Part shown: positions 8,466-16,663 of the stretch, in pieces
Numbering within the stretch: the stretch's first letter is position 1
Layout of the letters: the number at the start of each line of letters is the position of its first letter
DNA from: Citreicoccus inhibens
Lineage (GTDB): Bacteria; Myxococcota; Myxococcia; Myxococcales; Myxococcaceae
Direction of reading: 5' to 3'
DNA length: 64,000 nucleotides
NCBI RefSeq assembly: GCF_019039035.1
Contig: NZ_JAHNZT010000028.1
Span: 1 to 64,000 of the forward strand
The notes under the pieces: model-generated
Seen by the model: the letters and a program-made list of their open reading frames with translations, nothing else
Told to the model about the DNA's origin: nothing
Database searches by the model: none
Made by a program: the position numbers and the translations under genes

Positions 8466-8852
8466 ATGTCGAATCCCAATCGGATGAGTTCCACGCATGT
8501 CGCTTGGGCCGTTGCCCTCCTCGTCGCCTGCTTCTCTCCAACGCAAGCCCATTCCGCCCCGCAGTGGGTGCCCATCTCGGGCGAGAACCCTGTCTTCATT
8601 CAGGCGGATGTGCCTGACCCGACTGGCACGTGCCAGGCAGGGTGCGGGGCGGGGAAGACGTGTGTGGCCGGCGCATGCATGAGTTGCGGAGGGTTTGGTG
8701 AACCCTGCTGTGCGGGTGCGTGCATGGCTGGGTCGACGTGCCTTGGCGGCTGCTGCGGTCAGCACTCCTTCTACGACGACTCCTCGCAGGGGGCGTCCGG
8801 ACTGCGAGCACACTGCCATGGCTTCCTATGCCCAGTCGGTCCATGTCTATGA
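8466..8852 (+). CDS. secreted Cys-rich protein, probably the disrupted front half of a longer gene
   Basis: The frame encodes 128 residues. A signal peptide (THVAWAVALLVACFSPTQA) is followed by a Cys-dense module with spaced pairs (GTCQAGCGAGKTCVAGACMS, then CGGFGEPCCAGACMAGSTC). Such Cys/Gly modules are common in myxobacterial secreted proteins. After about residue 100 the frame loses coherent character, while a different frame over the same bases starts to encode a GH16-like segment. I therefore suspect that a frameshift or deletion separated this part from the downstream piece. GGGGG (8452-8456) lies at good spacing from ATG 8466. Confidence 0.5.
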   Translation: MSNPNRMSSTHVAWAVALLVACFSPTQAHSAPQWVPISGENPVFIQADVPDPTGTCQAGCGAGKTCVAGACMSCGGFGEPCCAGACMAGSTCLGGCCGQHSFYDDSSQGASGLRAHCHGFLCPVGPCL

Positions 8853-9084
8853 GCTGGACTGGCGCTCGGATCGCATCAGCGTCAGCGTGGATGGCGTCCT
8901 CCTCTACACGGCGACCTCGGGAATCACATTGGGGCCAATGCAGCTTCTCCTGAACCTCAATGTCGAAGCTGGCGGGAACGGCTGGGCTTCAAACCAGATC
9001 ATCCCTGGCGTCACCCAGCTCCCTTCGACGCTCCTGATCGACAAGGTGGAGGCCTGGACGCCAGCCCTGACGTGCCCTAACTAG
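8818..9084 (+). pseudogene. C-terminal fragment of a GH16-type glucanase
   Basis: This frame encodes HVYELDWRSDRISVSVDG, then a run with LYTATSGITLGPMQLLLNLN and GGNGW. That matches the segment that follows the catalytic site in glycoside hydrolase family 16 (the FHxYxxDWtpdxIxxyVDG and PMxLiLNLavGG pattern). The catalytic ExDxxE region and the rest of the sandwich are absent upstream, and the first bases overlap the Cys-rich frame in a different register. It is best read as the tail of a broken gene. The stop is TAG at 9082-9084, followed by a strong hairpin. Confidence 0.6.
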
Positions 9085-9410
9085 GCCCGCAGCCGGAGCC
9101 GAGCCCATCGGGCCCGGTTGTGGCACCACCTGGTGCACCCAGGTGGTGCCCTCATCGATGACGACCCCAGACCAGGACTGGTGGCCGCGGAGGAGCGGTC
9201 GTCGCGTGAGCGTGGCCTTGTCCTGGCGCAAGCGTTCAGGGCGTTACCAGTTCAGGGCCGGGGCGTTCGTTGGCCAACCTCGCGGATGTCGGCAGGTGTT
9301 CGCTCGGATGTCGTTCAGTCTGAGATTGAAGATGTGGGGTCGCGAGTCGCCAGCGCGGAAGCGTAGGGGTGAAGGCCTGCGGAATCCGCCGCCCATCCCT
9401 GGAGCACTCG
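9085..9410. other. intergenic region, hairpin but no recognised gene
   Basis: Apart from the perfect hairpin at 9122-9150 I see nothing supported here. A frame at 9118-9366 is open for 82 codons but starts inside the hairpin and has no recognisable family. The promoter of the fulvocin-like gene should lie in the right half. Confidence 0.4.
9122..9150 (+). terminator. perfect 12-bp hairpin terminator
   Basis: GGCACCACCTGG, loop TGCAC, CCAGGTGGTGCC. It lies 38 bases after the stop of the GH16 remnant. The short loop and perfect GC-rich stem indicate a factor-independent terminator, although no T-run follows. Confidence 0.65.
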
Positions 9411-10019
9411 ATGCGACACCTTGGCACGCTGGCGATACGGGGGACCGCTTTCCTGCTGGGCCTTGTCTGTCTTCTGCCCGAGACGGCTGCCGCGGATGAG
9501 GAGTGCCGTGGGGGCAACACGGAGTTCGTCTCCTGGCTCGTGAAGAACTCCGCGAACGTGCCCACGGACCTCCGTGGGTTGAGCACGCATCCCGTGCTGT
9601 ATCGCGAGGCCGCCTTCCAGGTGCTGTCCCCCGCGCAGCAGGCCGCCCTCTGGCGCGAGCATGTGCAGGCCTATCGCCGTGACCATCCACGGCTCACGCT
9701 GAAGCAACTCGCGGTGCTCGACGCCATCCTCGCCGTGCTCACCCCGGATGTCTTCGAGCCCGCCTCCGCGGTGGACACCTCCCAGGTGGAGGCCGCCGTG
9801 GTCGAGGCCTTTGGCACCCAGGAGTCCCAGGCCCTCATCCGAACGCTGGGGCCGCCCGACACGGACCCGGGGCTGTCGCTCACCACCGCGAACCTCTGCA
9901 AATGTAGCCTGCAGAGCGCCTTCTGCAGCCTCGGCAAGTGCCAACCCGGCAAGTGCCACCGGCAGAGCAGTGGCTGCGGCTCCTGGTGGCGCTACCCCTG
10001 TGATGGCGTCTGCAAATAG
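9411..10019 (+). CDS. fulvocin C-like bacteriocin precursor
   Basis: This 202-residue protein has a signal peptide (about residues 1-28, ending LLPETAAADE). A middle region without cysteine follows, and then a C-terminal ~42-residue domain with eight cysteines, from NLCKCSLQSAFCS through CHRQSSGCGSWW to CDGVCK. As I remember it, mature fulvocin C of Myxococcus fulvus is a 45-residue peptide with eight cysteines, beginning with a C-x-C-S motif and carrying a GCG-x-x-W motif in the middle; the match in order and spacing is good. The middle region would be a propeptide removed on export. GGAG (9401-9404) precedes ATG 9411. No immunity or dedicated export gene is evident next to it. Confidence 0.7.
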   Translation: MRHLGTLAIRGTAFLLGLVCLLPETAAADEECRGGNTEFVSWLVKNSANVPTDLRGLSTHPVLYREAAFQVLSPAQQAALWREHVQAYRRDHPRLTLKQLAVLDAILAVLTPDVFEPASAVDTSQVEAAVVEAFGTQESQALIRTLGPPDTDPGLSLTTANLCKCSLQSAFCSLGKCQPGKCHRQSSGCGSWWRYPCDGVCK

Positions 10020-10152
10020 CCCCGGCCGCCGACAGTCCGCATCCGCTCCTTGTGAAGGCTGCTCTTTCGCTCCGTGTGGTTTCCTGTTTGTGACATGAGA
10101 GGGGATGCGTAGAGTCCACCGCCGTTCAGGCCGGCCGGACAAAGGAGCGGAC

Positions 10153-11130
10153 ATGAGGCGCTGTCTCGGATTCAGTGTGGTGGGGATGCTGGTGGCGCTG
10201 GGAGGCGGCACGGCCTGTGGAGATGGGACGGAGGTTCCCGCGAACAACGCGGTGGTCGTCCCGCACATCGAGCAGGCGGGGGCGCCCGAATCGCTCACCG
10301 TCACGGCGGGCGATTCCAGGGTGTCCCTGTCGTGGAATGCGCCCGCGAGCGAGGGCGGTGGCCACATCGTGGGCTACACGGTCTGGGTCTTCGAGGAGGG
10401 CAAGGCCGCGCGGAGCCTCCCGGTGCCCGGCCGTGGCACCACCGCCGAGGTGACGGGGCTGGTCAACGGAAGGCCGTACACCTTCTGCGTGGCCGCCACC
10501 AACTCGCTGGGAGATGGTCCTCAGTCCGCGCGCTCAGCGGCGGTTCGTCCCAGGGTCGTCCCGAATGCGCCGCGGGACATCACGGACCTGTCAACCAACC
10601 AGAAGGTCGTCCTCTCCTGGCTGCCCCCTGAGCCCAATGGCATGCCCATCGTCTCGTACACGGTGACGGTCATCCACCGGGCCACGAACAAGGACGTCGC
10701 GACCCAGACGGTGACCGAGCTGACCGCCACGTTCACCGGGCTCACCAACGGCGTCGAGTACCTTGCCCGCGTGGTCGCGAACAACGAGGTGGTGGGAGGG
10801 ACGCCCTTGCTCAGCGCCGTCTTCCATCCCCGCACCATCCCGTCCGTCGCCATCATCAACAAGGTGGTCTTCCTCCACGACGACGGGAAGCCGCCGCGGA
10901 TCCGCCTGGAGTTCGCGGTCGCGGACACGGGCGGCGGCGACCAGCTGGGCTTTGGCGTCTACATCCAGTTCCGAGGCGCGGATATCGGCTATACCGGGAC
11001 GGGCGACCACTTCGTCGAGCAGCCCGTCTACCCGAACGATCCAGGCACCTATCGCTTCGTCGTGAATGCCTTCAACGAGGCGGGCCAGGGGCCCAGCGCG
11101 GAGGCCATCGAGGTCACTCCGTATCCGTAG
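10153..11130 (+). CDS. fibronectin type III domain lipoprotein
   Basis: This 325-residue protein has a lipoprotein signal (VGMLVALGGGTAC, lipidated Cys). Two tandem FN3 domains follow: the first, about residues 40-130, includes SWNAPASEGGGHIVGYTVWV and TFCVAATNSLGDGPQS; the second, about 135-225, includes WLPPEPNGMPIVSYTVTV. The C-terminal ~95 residues form another beta-rich segment ending in NAFNEAGQGPSAEAIEV, perhaps a degenerate third repeat. FN3 modules usually mediate adhesion or act as spacers. AAAGGAGCGG precedes ATG 10153. Its last 17 bases overlap the convergent CNNM gene. Confidence 0.85.
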   Translation: MRRCLGFSVVGMLVALGGGTACGDGTEVPANNAVVVPHIEQAGAPESLTVTAGDSRVSLSWNAPASEGGGHIVGYTVWVFEEGKAARSLPVPGRGTTAEVTGLVNGRPYTFCVAATNSLGDGPQSARSAAVRPRVVPNAPRDITDLSTNQKVVLSWLPPEPNGMPIVSYTVTVIHRATNKDVATQTVTELTATFTGLTNGVEYLARVVANNEVVGGTPLLSAVFHPRTIPSVAIINKVVFLHDDGKPPRIRLEFAVADTGGGDQLGFGVYIQFRGADIGYTGTGDHFVEQPVYPNDPGTYRFVVNAFNEAGQGPSAEAIEVTPYP

Positions 11131-12400
11131 CGGGCTTGGGTGACGGAGGCAGGTGGATGCGCACCGTGCGCACCCGGCGCGGTGTGGCGTCCACCACCTC
11201 CAACTCCGTGCCGTCCTTCAGGCGCAGCCGCGTGCCGGGCTCGGGGATGGCTCCGCCCGACAGCGCGATGGTGAGGCCCGCCACGGTCGCGTAGTCCTCG
11301 CCTTCCTCCAGGTCCACGCCCAGCTCTCGCTTCACCTGCCGCAGGGGTGTCTCTCCCAGCACGAGCGCCTCTTGGGGGCCCTCGCGGCGCACCTTCTCCA
11401 CGGGCGTCTCGGACTCGCTGAGGATGTCGCCCACCAGCTCCTCCAGCAGGTCCTCCACCGTCACCAGCCCCACCACCGCGCCGCGCTCGTCCACCACCAC
11501 GGCGAGCTGCATGTGCCGGCGCTGGAACTCCTTGAGCGCCGCGATGGGCCGCATCGTGTCCACCAGGAAGAAGGGCGGACGCATGACGTCCTCCAGGACG
11601 ATGAGGTCGCCCTCCCACGCGATGCCCAGCAAGTCCTTGGCGATGACGTAGCCCACCACGTTGTCGAGGGTGTCCTCGTACACGGGCAGCCGCGAGTGGC
11701 CGCGCTCCAGGAGCACGCGGCGAATCTCCTCGGGCCGCGCGTGGCGCCGCAGCGCGACGATGCGCTCGCGGGACACCATGACGTCACGGAGCATCAGGTC
11801 GCCCAGCTCGAACGCGCGCGTGGCGATCTCCCCCACGCGCGGGTCCACCGCGCCCTGCTTCGCCGCCTCCTCCACCAACTGCTGCAACTCGTCCGGTGAC
11901 AGGCGGGACTCGGTGAAGTTCGTGCGGTCGCCGAAGAGGCGGAGCACCACGTTGGAGCTGGCGGTGAGGAACCACACGAAGGGCCGCATCAGCCACGCGA
12001 GCCCATTCAGCGGCCGGCCGATGAGCAGCGCGTAGCGCTCCGCGGTCCGCAGCGCGAGCGACTTGGGCACCAGCTCGCCCAACACCAAGGAGAGATAGGA
12101 GACGAAGGCCACCACCGCCGCGAAGGCGACCTGCTGCGCGCGCGCCTCGGACAAGAGCCCCCACCCAGAAAGCACGTCGCCCAGTCGCCGGGCGATGCTC
12201 GCGCCGCCGAAGGCCGCCGCGGTGGCCCCGATGACGGTGATGCCAATCTGCACCGTGGCCAGGAAGCGCTCGGGGTCATCGCGCAGCGCGGACACGGACT
12301 TCGCGGAGCGGCTGCCCTCCTCGAGCAGCTCCCGCAGGCGCGTCTTGCGCACGGAGAGAATCGCCAGCTCGGCGCCCGCGAAGACGCCGTTGGCCAGCAC
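11114..12400 (-). CDS. CNNM/HlyC-type membrane protein with CBS and CorC domains
   Basis: This integral membrane protein of about 428 residues has a DUF21/CNNM transmembrane domain (GVFAGAELAILSVRKTRLRE at the start), a CBS pair (DVMVSRERIVALRRHARPEE and onward) and a C-terminal CorC_HlyC domain. Relatives are implicated in Mg2+/Co2+ export; the name hemolysin is historical. The start is odd. GTG 12400 is the only usual start codon and falls inside the first membrane segment, while the frame continues upstream to a TAG at 12458-12460 that is itself the stop of the receiver gene. The true start may be a rare codon near 12430. The gene converges on, and overlaps, the FN3 lipoprotein gene. Confidence 0.85.
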   Translation of the reverse strand: MLANGVFAGAELAILSVRKTRLRELLEEGSRSAKSVSALRDDPERFLATVQIGITVIGATAAAFGGASIARRLGDVLSGWGLLSEARAQQVAFAAVVAFVSYLSLVLGELVPKSLALRTAERYALLIGRPLNGLAWLMRPFVWFLTASSNVVLRLFGDRTNFTESRLSPDELQQLVEEAAKQGAVDPRVGEIATRAFELGDLMLRDVMVSRERIVALRRHARPEEIRRVLLERGHSRLPVYEDTLDNVVGYVIAKDLLGIAWEGDLIVLEDVMRPPFFLVDTMRPIAALKEFQRRHMQLAVVVDERGAVVGLVTVEDLLEELVGDILSESETPVEKVRREGPQEALVLGETPLRQVKRELGVDLEEGEDYATVAGLTIALSGGAIPEPGTRLRLKDGTELEVVDATPRRVRTVRIHLPPSPKPATDTE

Positions 12401-12457
12401 GAGCAGCAGGATGATGACGAGCTCCGAGCCGATGGCGGCCTCCGTGCCGGGCGCGCC

Positions 12458-12823
12458 CTAGGCGCCGAGCGACTCCAGCAGGAGCGCCAGCTGGTCGCGG
12501 CTCGCGCCCTTGGGCAGGTAGTAGCGAGGACCGGACAAGAGGTCGGCCCCCACGTCCTGCGCGGAGGCGGCGGTGAGGAAGACGATGCGCGGCTGGGTGT
12601 CTGGCGGAAGCTGCGCCACCACCTCCTGGCCGCTGACTCCCGGCATGTTCAAATCCAGCAGCATCACGCCGTAGCGATCGCCGCGCCGCAGCGAGTCGAG
12701 CGCCTCCTGGCCGTTGGCGGCCTCGGTGGTCTCGTAGCCCAGCTCCTCCAGGCTCAGCCGGAGGACCTCCCTCCAGTCGGCGTCGTCATCCACGACCAGG
12801 ACCTTTCGCGCTTCATCTCCCAC
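12458..12823 (-). CDS. receiver-only response regulator
   Basis: A single receiver domain of about 121 residues. It has the acidic cluster VVDDDAD near the N-terminus, the phosphoacceptor Asp in MLLDLNMPG, a Thr in FLTAAS and a Lys in LPKGAS. There is no output domain, so it would act by protein contact, like CheY or Spo0F. I chose GTG 12823 because the receiver fold starts directly after it; the frame stays open to 12913. It lies in exactly the same frame as the downstream CNNM gene, separated only by its TAG stop. No histidine kinase is adjacent. Confidence 0.85.
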   Translation of the reverse strand: MGDEARKVLVVDDDADWREVLRLSLEELGYETTEAANGQEALDSLRRGDRYGVMLLDLNMPGVSGQEVVAQLPPDTQPRIVFLTAASAQDVGADLLSGPRYYLPKGASRDQLALLLESLGA

Positions 12824-12929
12824 GGCGAGTCGACCCAAGCAGCCTCCCTGACAGCTGACAGGGGGACAACGCCCCTGGGGGAGGGTGGCATTCGCGACAA
12901 GTGGCGCGCGCATGCCGCTCGCGGGGGGC

Positions 12930-13781
12930 TCAGGCCGCCGGGCGCTGCCCCCTCGCTCCGCCCAGCTGGCCCATCAGGTACTGGAGCGCGGGAATCACGT
13001 TGTGGGCCGCCGTCCGAGGCTGCGAGGGCCGCGTCGTCCGGCACCACGTGGGCGTGCCCTCGAGTCGCCCCGCGGCGTGCTGGAACAGACGGAAGCGGCC
13101 CAGGTCGGTGGAGCTGCCCGCGTTGTACACCTTCAGCGCGCGGCCCCCGGGGCTGCCCAGGTCTCGCTCGCGGGGGACGTGGCGGTGGCCGTGCAACACC
13201 AGGTCGCAGCGTCCGGCCACTCGCTTGACGAGCTCCGCGCCCAGCGCCAGCTCCGCCGCATGCGGCCATCCCATCCGCGTGGCCAGGCGCTCCGGGAAGC
13301 TCTCCTCGGGAAGCGGCAGCACGTGGTGGTGCAGGAGCACCGCGGCGAGAGCGTCGTGTGGCGCCTCGGACAACGCGGCGTCCACCTGGTCCACCACCGC
13401 GCGGCTCAGCTCGCCGTGGCTGTTGAAAAAGTTGCGGTTGTGTTCGCCCGTGGAGTCCACGCAGACGAGGAAGAGGCCCTCGCGCTCGACAGTGCGAACC
13501 TTGTGCCCGTCCATCCAGCCGCGGCCCACGTCGTCGCCTGGACGGTCGTGGTTGCCCGGGATGAAGGTGAGCCGTCCGGAGTCGAGCAGCGGCGCGAAGT
13601 GGTGGCGGAAGCGGTGGAACTCGGAGCGCGCGCCCTGGTGCGTCAAGTCGCCCGTCACCACGACCTGGTCCACGTTCCGCTTGAGCAGGGCTTCCACCAG
13701 GGAGGCCGCCGCGGCGTCGCTCGCGGGGCTCAGGTCCAGATGAAGATCCGACAAGTGCGCCAGCGTTCGGAGGGGCGGCAT
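12930..13781 (-). CDS. calcineurin-like metallophosphoesterase
   Basis: This 283-residue class III phosphodiesterase has the binuclear metal motifs in order: LSDLHLD (about 9-15), VTGDLTHQG (about 43-51), IPGNHDRPGD (about 72-81), LHHHVLP and LHGHRHVPRE. This arrangement is shared with cyclic-nucleotide and glycerophosphodiester phosphodiesterases (CpdA/GpdQ-like), so the substrate is uncertain. ATG 13781 starts the fold directly; an upstream extension to 13916 would overlap the glycosyltransferase. It is downstream of that gene on the same strand, with a 79-base gap, and may be co-transcribed. Confidence 0.88.
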   Translation of the reverse strand: MPPLRTLAHLSDLHLDLSPASDAAAASLVEALLKRNVDQVVVTGDLTHQGARSEFHRFRHHFAPLLDSGRLTFIPGNHDRPGDDVGRGWMDGHKVRTVEREGLFLVCVDSTGEHNRNFFNSHGELSRAVVDQVDAALSEAPHDALAAVLLHHHVLPLPEESFPERLATRMGWPHAAELALGAELVKRVAGRCDLVLHGHRHVPRERDLGSPGGRALKVYNAGSSTDLGRFRLFQHAAGRLEGTPTWCRTTRPSQPRTAAHNVIPALQYLMGQLGGARGQRPAA

Positions 13782-13860
13782 GGCGTGGAGATAGTCATCG
13801 TCCCGAGGCACCGTAAGGGCTGCCGTGTGAATGCGTCGCAAGCGCTGCGCAACGTCCCGG

Positions 13861-15072
13861 TCACCCGATGAAATCGCCGGCGAGCAGGGCCTCGTTCGCG
13901 GGCGCGGGACGGGCATCGAGCCCAGGCACGGGCGCCGGCAAGAGCCGCGTGCCCGGGCCCACGCGCAGCTTCGTGCCCCGCCAGTTCACCGTGCGGCAGA
14001 ACAGGCCGTGGCACCATGCGGCAAACAGCAGCGCGTCCTTCACCAGCACCGCGCCCGCCGCGCTCAGGGGCACGGGCCCGGGACGCAGCGCGCGCAGGGC
14101 GGCCAGGTCCACGAGCACCTTGCCCACCACGACGAGCGCGGCGGCGGCGGCCGTGAATCGCGAGGGCGCCAGCAGCGCGCCCAGGAGCGCCCACGGCGCG
14201 GGGTTGAGCAGCGACTGGGCCAGGTACGTGCCCAGCGACACCGCCGTGCGGTGAATGACACTCCAGCGCAGGTAGCGCTGGAAGAAGGCCTCCACGCTCT
14301 TGCGCAGCGAGACGTTGAAGACGGGCGCGCGCGCCACCACCACGCGCCGGCCCAGCTTGCGCGTCACCCACAACCCGATGACGAAGTCCTCGGCGAGCAC
14401 GTCCTTCACGGAGAAGAAGCCGCCGAGCGCCTCCACATCCTCGCGCCGCAGGGCCATGGACTTGCCCACCACGATGTCCTGCCCGGCGAAGCGCTTGGCG
14501 GCGATCATCCCCGCGGCCGCGCTCGACGTCAGGTACAGGTTGTCCAACAGCGAGCCGAAGGTCTCCTCGCCCAGCCCCGCGACGGGATGGGTCACGCAGC
14601 CCACCGACGGATCCTCGAAGGCCGCGGCAATCTCATCCAGGTAGCCCGGGGCCACGCGCGTGTTGCTGTCGCTGATGACCCAAAGGTCGTGGCGCGCGGC
14701 GGCGGCCAGGGTGACCAGCTGGTTCACCTTGGGGTTGAGGCCGGGCTCGCCCACCTGCTGCACTCGCCGGAAGCGCTGCGGCCAGCGCGCCACCGCCTCG
14801 CCGGCGACGTCCCAGGCCGGGTCCCTCACGTCCTTGATGCCCAGGACGACTTCGTAGTCCGGATAGTCCAGCGCGGCGAACTGGGCGAGGTTCGCCTCCA
14901 GGTCGTCGTCCACGCCACACAGGGGCTTGAGGATGGAGATGCCGGGGCGCGAGGCGCGCGCGGGCCGGGCAGGGGGCTCGCGGCGGTGCCGCAGCACGAG
15001 CGCGTACTGGATGACCAGGGCCGAGAGGCCGACACAGGCGGCTGCCAGGAGAAGGCTGGAGGCGAGGATCAT
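13861..15072 (-). CDS. ceramide glucosyltransferase-like GT21 glycosyltransferase
   Basis: This 403-residue membrane enzyme has an N-terminal transmembrane helix (about 1-25), the D1 region KPLCGVDDDLEANL (about 49-62), D2 in SDSN (Asp135), D3 in AEDF (Asp229) and an RYLRW motif (about 266-270), the (Q/R)xxRW signature of processive and GT21 enzymes. Several C-terminal hydrophobic segments follow. The family transfers glucose from UDP-glucose to ceramide; bacterial relatives also act on hopanoids (HpnI-like). Myxobacteria contain ceramides and sphingolipids, so a sphingolipid acceptor is plausible but not shown. Confidence 0.85.
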   Translation of the reverse strand: MILASSLLLAAACVGLSALVIQYALVLRHRREPPARPARASRPGISILKPLCGVDDDLEANLAQFAALDYPDYEVVLGIKDVRDPAWDVAGEAVARWPQRFRRVQQVGEPGLNPKVNQLVTLAAAARHDLWVISDSNTRVAPGYLDEIAAAFEDPSVGCVTHPVAGLGEETFGSLLDNLYLTSSAAAGMIAAKRFAGQDIVVGKSMALRREDVEALGGFFSVKDVLAEDFVIGLWVTRKLGRRVVVARAPVFNVSLRKSVEAFFQRYLRWSVIHRTAVSLGTYLAQSLLNPAPWALLGALLAPSRFTAAAAALVVVGKVLVDLAALRALRPGPVPLSAAGAVLVKDALLFAAWCHGLFCRTVNWRGTKLRVGPGTRLLPAPVPGLDARPAPANEALLAGDFIG

Positions 15073-15153
15073 GCCTCCAGGCTAGGGACTCTCCAAGGCG
15101 GTCTGGCGAAGCGGGGGCGGCGGAGCGGGCAACTCGGCGTGACAGCCGCGTGA

Positions 15154-15169
15154 AGCCCGCCCCCGGGCT
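15154..15169 (-). terminator. weak hairpin at the end of phoU
   Basis: AGCCCG, a CCCC loop and CGGGCT form a 6-bp GC-rich stem overlapping the phoU stop codon. It could end the pst-phoU transcript, but it is short and has no T-run. Confidence 0.3.
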
Positions 15170-15857
15170 ACTCGGCGGTGAGGTTGCGGCTGCGCGGGTG
15201 GCGCACGTCCTTGCCCCGCACCATGTAGATGACCATCTCGGCCACGTTCATCGCGTGGTCGCCAATGCGCTCCAGATGCTTGGCGATGAACATCAGCGCC
15301 GTGGCGCGGCGGATGTTCTTCGAGTCCTCCATCATGTACGCGAGCAGCTCGTTGAAGATCTTGAGGAACAGGGCATCCAACAGGTCATCGCCCTTGAGGA
15401 CGTCCTCGGCCTTGTCCGCGTCGCCGGACACGAAGGCATCCAGCGCCTTCTTCACCTGCTGCTGGGCCAGGTCCGCCAGCCGGGGGATGTCCACGTAGGG
15501 CGCCAGCGGCGGGACCATGTTGAGGTCCATGGCGCGCTCGGCCAGGTTCACCGCCAGGTCGCCAATGCGCTCCAGGTCGGTGACGATTTTCAGCGCGGTG
15601 GTGATGAGGCGCAGATCGCTGGCCGCGGGCTGGCGCAGCGCGAGGATGCGCCGGCACAGGTCGTCAATCTCCACCTCGAGGCGATTCACCTCGCGGTCGG
15701 CGCTGACGACCTTCTCGGCCAGGGGGGAGTCGCGCTCGGTGAGGGCGCGCACGCTGTTGGCGATGAGGGCCTCCACCTTGGCCCCCATGGCGAGCAGCTT
15801 CTCGCGAAGGTCTCGCAGGTCCTGCTCGAACGCCTTGTCGGTATGGGTCGCCGGCAT
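15168..15857 (-). CDS. phoU: phosphate signalling protein PhoU
   Basis: This 229-residue protein is made of two PhoU three-helix repeats, each with the metal-binding E/D-xxxD type helix. The clearest parts are VTDLERIGDLAVNLAER (about 95-111) and AKHLERIGDHAMNVAEMV (about 195-212). PhoU links the Pst transporter to the PhoR kinase and represses Pho signalling when phosphate is plentiful. It is the last gene of the pst operon, 14 bases after pstB. ATG 15857 is the start; the frame is open much further upstream but runs antisense-like through pstB. Confidence 0.95.
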   Translation of the reverse strand: MPATHTDKAFEQDLRDLREKLLAMGAKVEALIANSVRALTERDSPLAEKVVSADREVNRLEVEIDDLCRRILALRQPAASDLRLITTALKIVTDLERIGDLAVNLAERAMDLNMVPPLAPYVDIPRLADLAQQQVKKALDAFVSGDADKAEDVLKGDDLLDALFLKIFNELLAYMMEDSKNIRRATALMFIAKHLERIGDHAMNVAEMVIYMVRGKDVRHPRSRNLTAE

Positions 15858-15871
15858 GATGTGGTGTCTTC

Positions 15872-16648
15872 CTACCCGAACTTCCCGGTGACGTAGTCCT
15901 CGGTGCGCTTCTCGCGCGGGTTCGTGAAGATCTGCTCCGTGGGGCCGCACTCCACCAGCTCTCCCATGTAGAAGAAAGCGGTGCGGTCGCTCACCCGCGC
16001 GGCCTGCTGCATGTTGTGGGTGACGATGGCGATGGTGTACGTCGACTTCAGCTCGTGGATGAGCTCCTCGATTTTCGCCGTCGCGATGGGGTCCAACGCG
16101 CTGGCGGGCTCGTCCATCAGCAGCACCTCGGGCTCCACCGCCATCGCGCGGGCGATGCACAGGCGCTGCTGCTGGCCGCCGGACAGGCCCAGGGCGCTCT
16201 CGTCCAGCCGGTCCTTCACCTCGTCCCACAGCGCCGCGCCGCGCAGGGACTTCTCCACGCGCGCGCTCAGGGCCGCCTTGTCCTTGAGCCCGCCCACGCG
16301 CAGCCCGTAGGCGACGTTCTCGAAGATGGACTTGGGGAAGGGGTTGGACTTCTGGAAGACCATGCCCACGCGGCGGCGCAGGTCCACCACGTCCAGGGCG
16401 CGGTCATGGATGCTGGTGCCATCCAGGAGGATGGTGCCGGTGTGGTGCGTGCCCGGGATGAGGTCGTTCATCCGGTTGAGCGAGCGCAGGAAGGTGGACT
16501 TGCCGCAGCCGGACGGGCCGATGAGCGCCGTCACCTGGTGCTCGGGGATGGCCAGCGAGATGGTGCGGATGGCCACCTTGCTGCCGTAGCGCAGGGTGAG
16601 CTCCCGCGCCTCCATCTTGTTGCGCGGGGAAGGGGACTGGAGGGGCAT
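15872..16648 (-). CDS. pstB: phosphate ABC transporter ATP-binding protein PstB
   Basis: This 258-residue ABC ATPase energises phosphate uptake with PstCA and PstS. Walker A is GPSGCGKST (about 44-52), the Q-loop region is [13 protein letters not shown], typical of PstB, the signature is LSGGQQQRL and Walker B is [12 protein letters not shown], followed by the switch His in THNMQQA. It starts 15 bases after pstA and is 14 bases from phoU, so it is clearly part of the operon. Confidence 0.96.
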   Translation of the reverse strand: MPLQSPSPRNKMEARELTLRYGSKVAIRTISLAIPEHQVTALIGPSGCGKSTFLRSLNRMNDLIPGTHHTGTILLDGTSIHDRALDVVDLRRRVGMVFQKSNPFPKSIFENVAYGLRVGGLKDKAALSARVEKSLRGAALWDEVKDRLDESALGLSGGQQQRLCIARAMAVEPEVLLMDEPASALDPIATAKIEELIHELKSTYTIAIVTHNMQQAARVSDRTAFFYMGELVECGPTEQIFTNPREKRTEDYVTGKFG

Positions 16649-16663
16649 GGTGGGCGGGTACCG

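Noticed and set aside
9118-9366. 82-codon frame upstream of the fulvocin-like gene
   Set aside because: It begins inside a perfect terminator hairpin, lacks a ribosome binding site and shows no recognisable family.
11114-12400. Hemolysin/toxin function
   Set aside because: The HlyC/CorC name is historical; CNNM plus CBS plus CorC domains point to an ion-related membrane protein, not to a lytic toxin.
15858-16229. N-terminal extension of the phoU frame
   Set aside because: The upstream open frame lies over pstB codons in another register; PhoU homology begins at ATG 15857.
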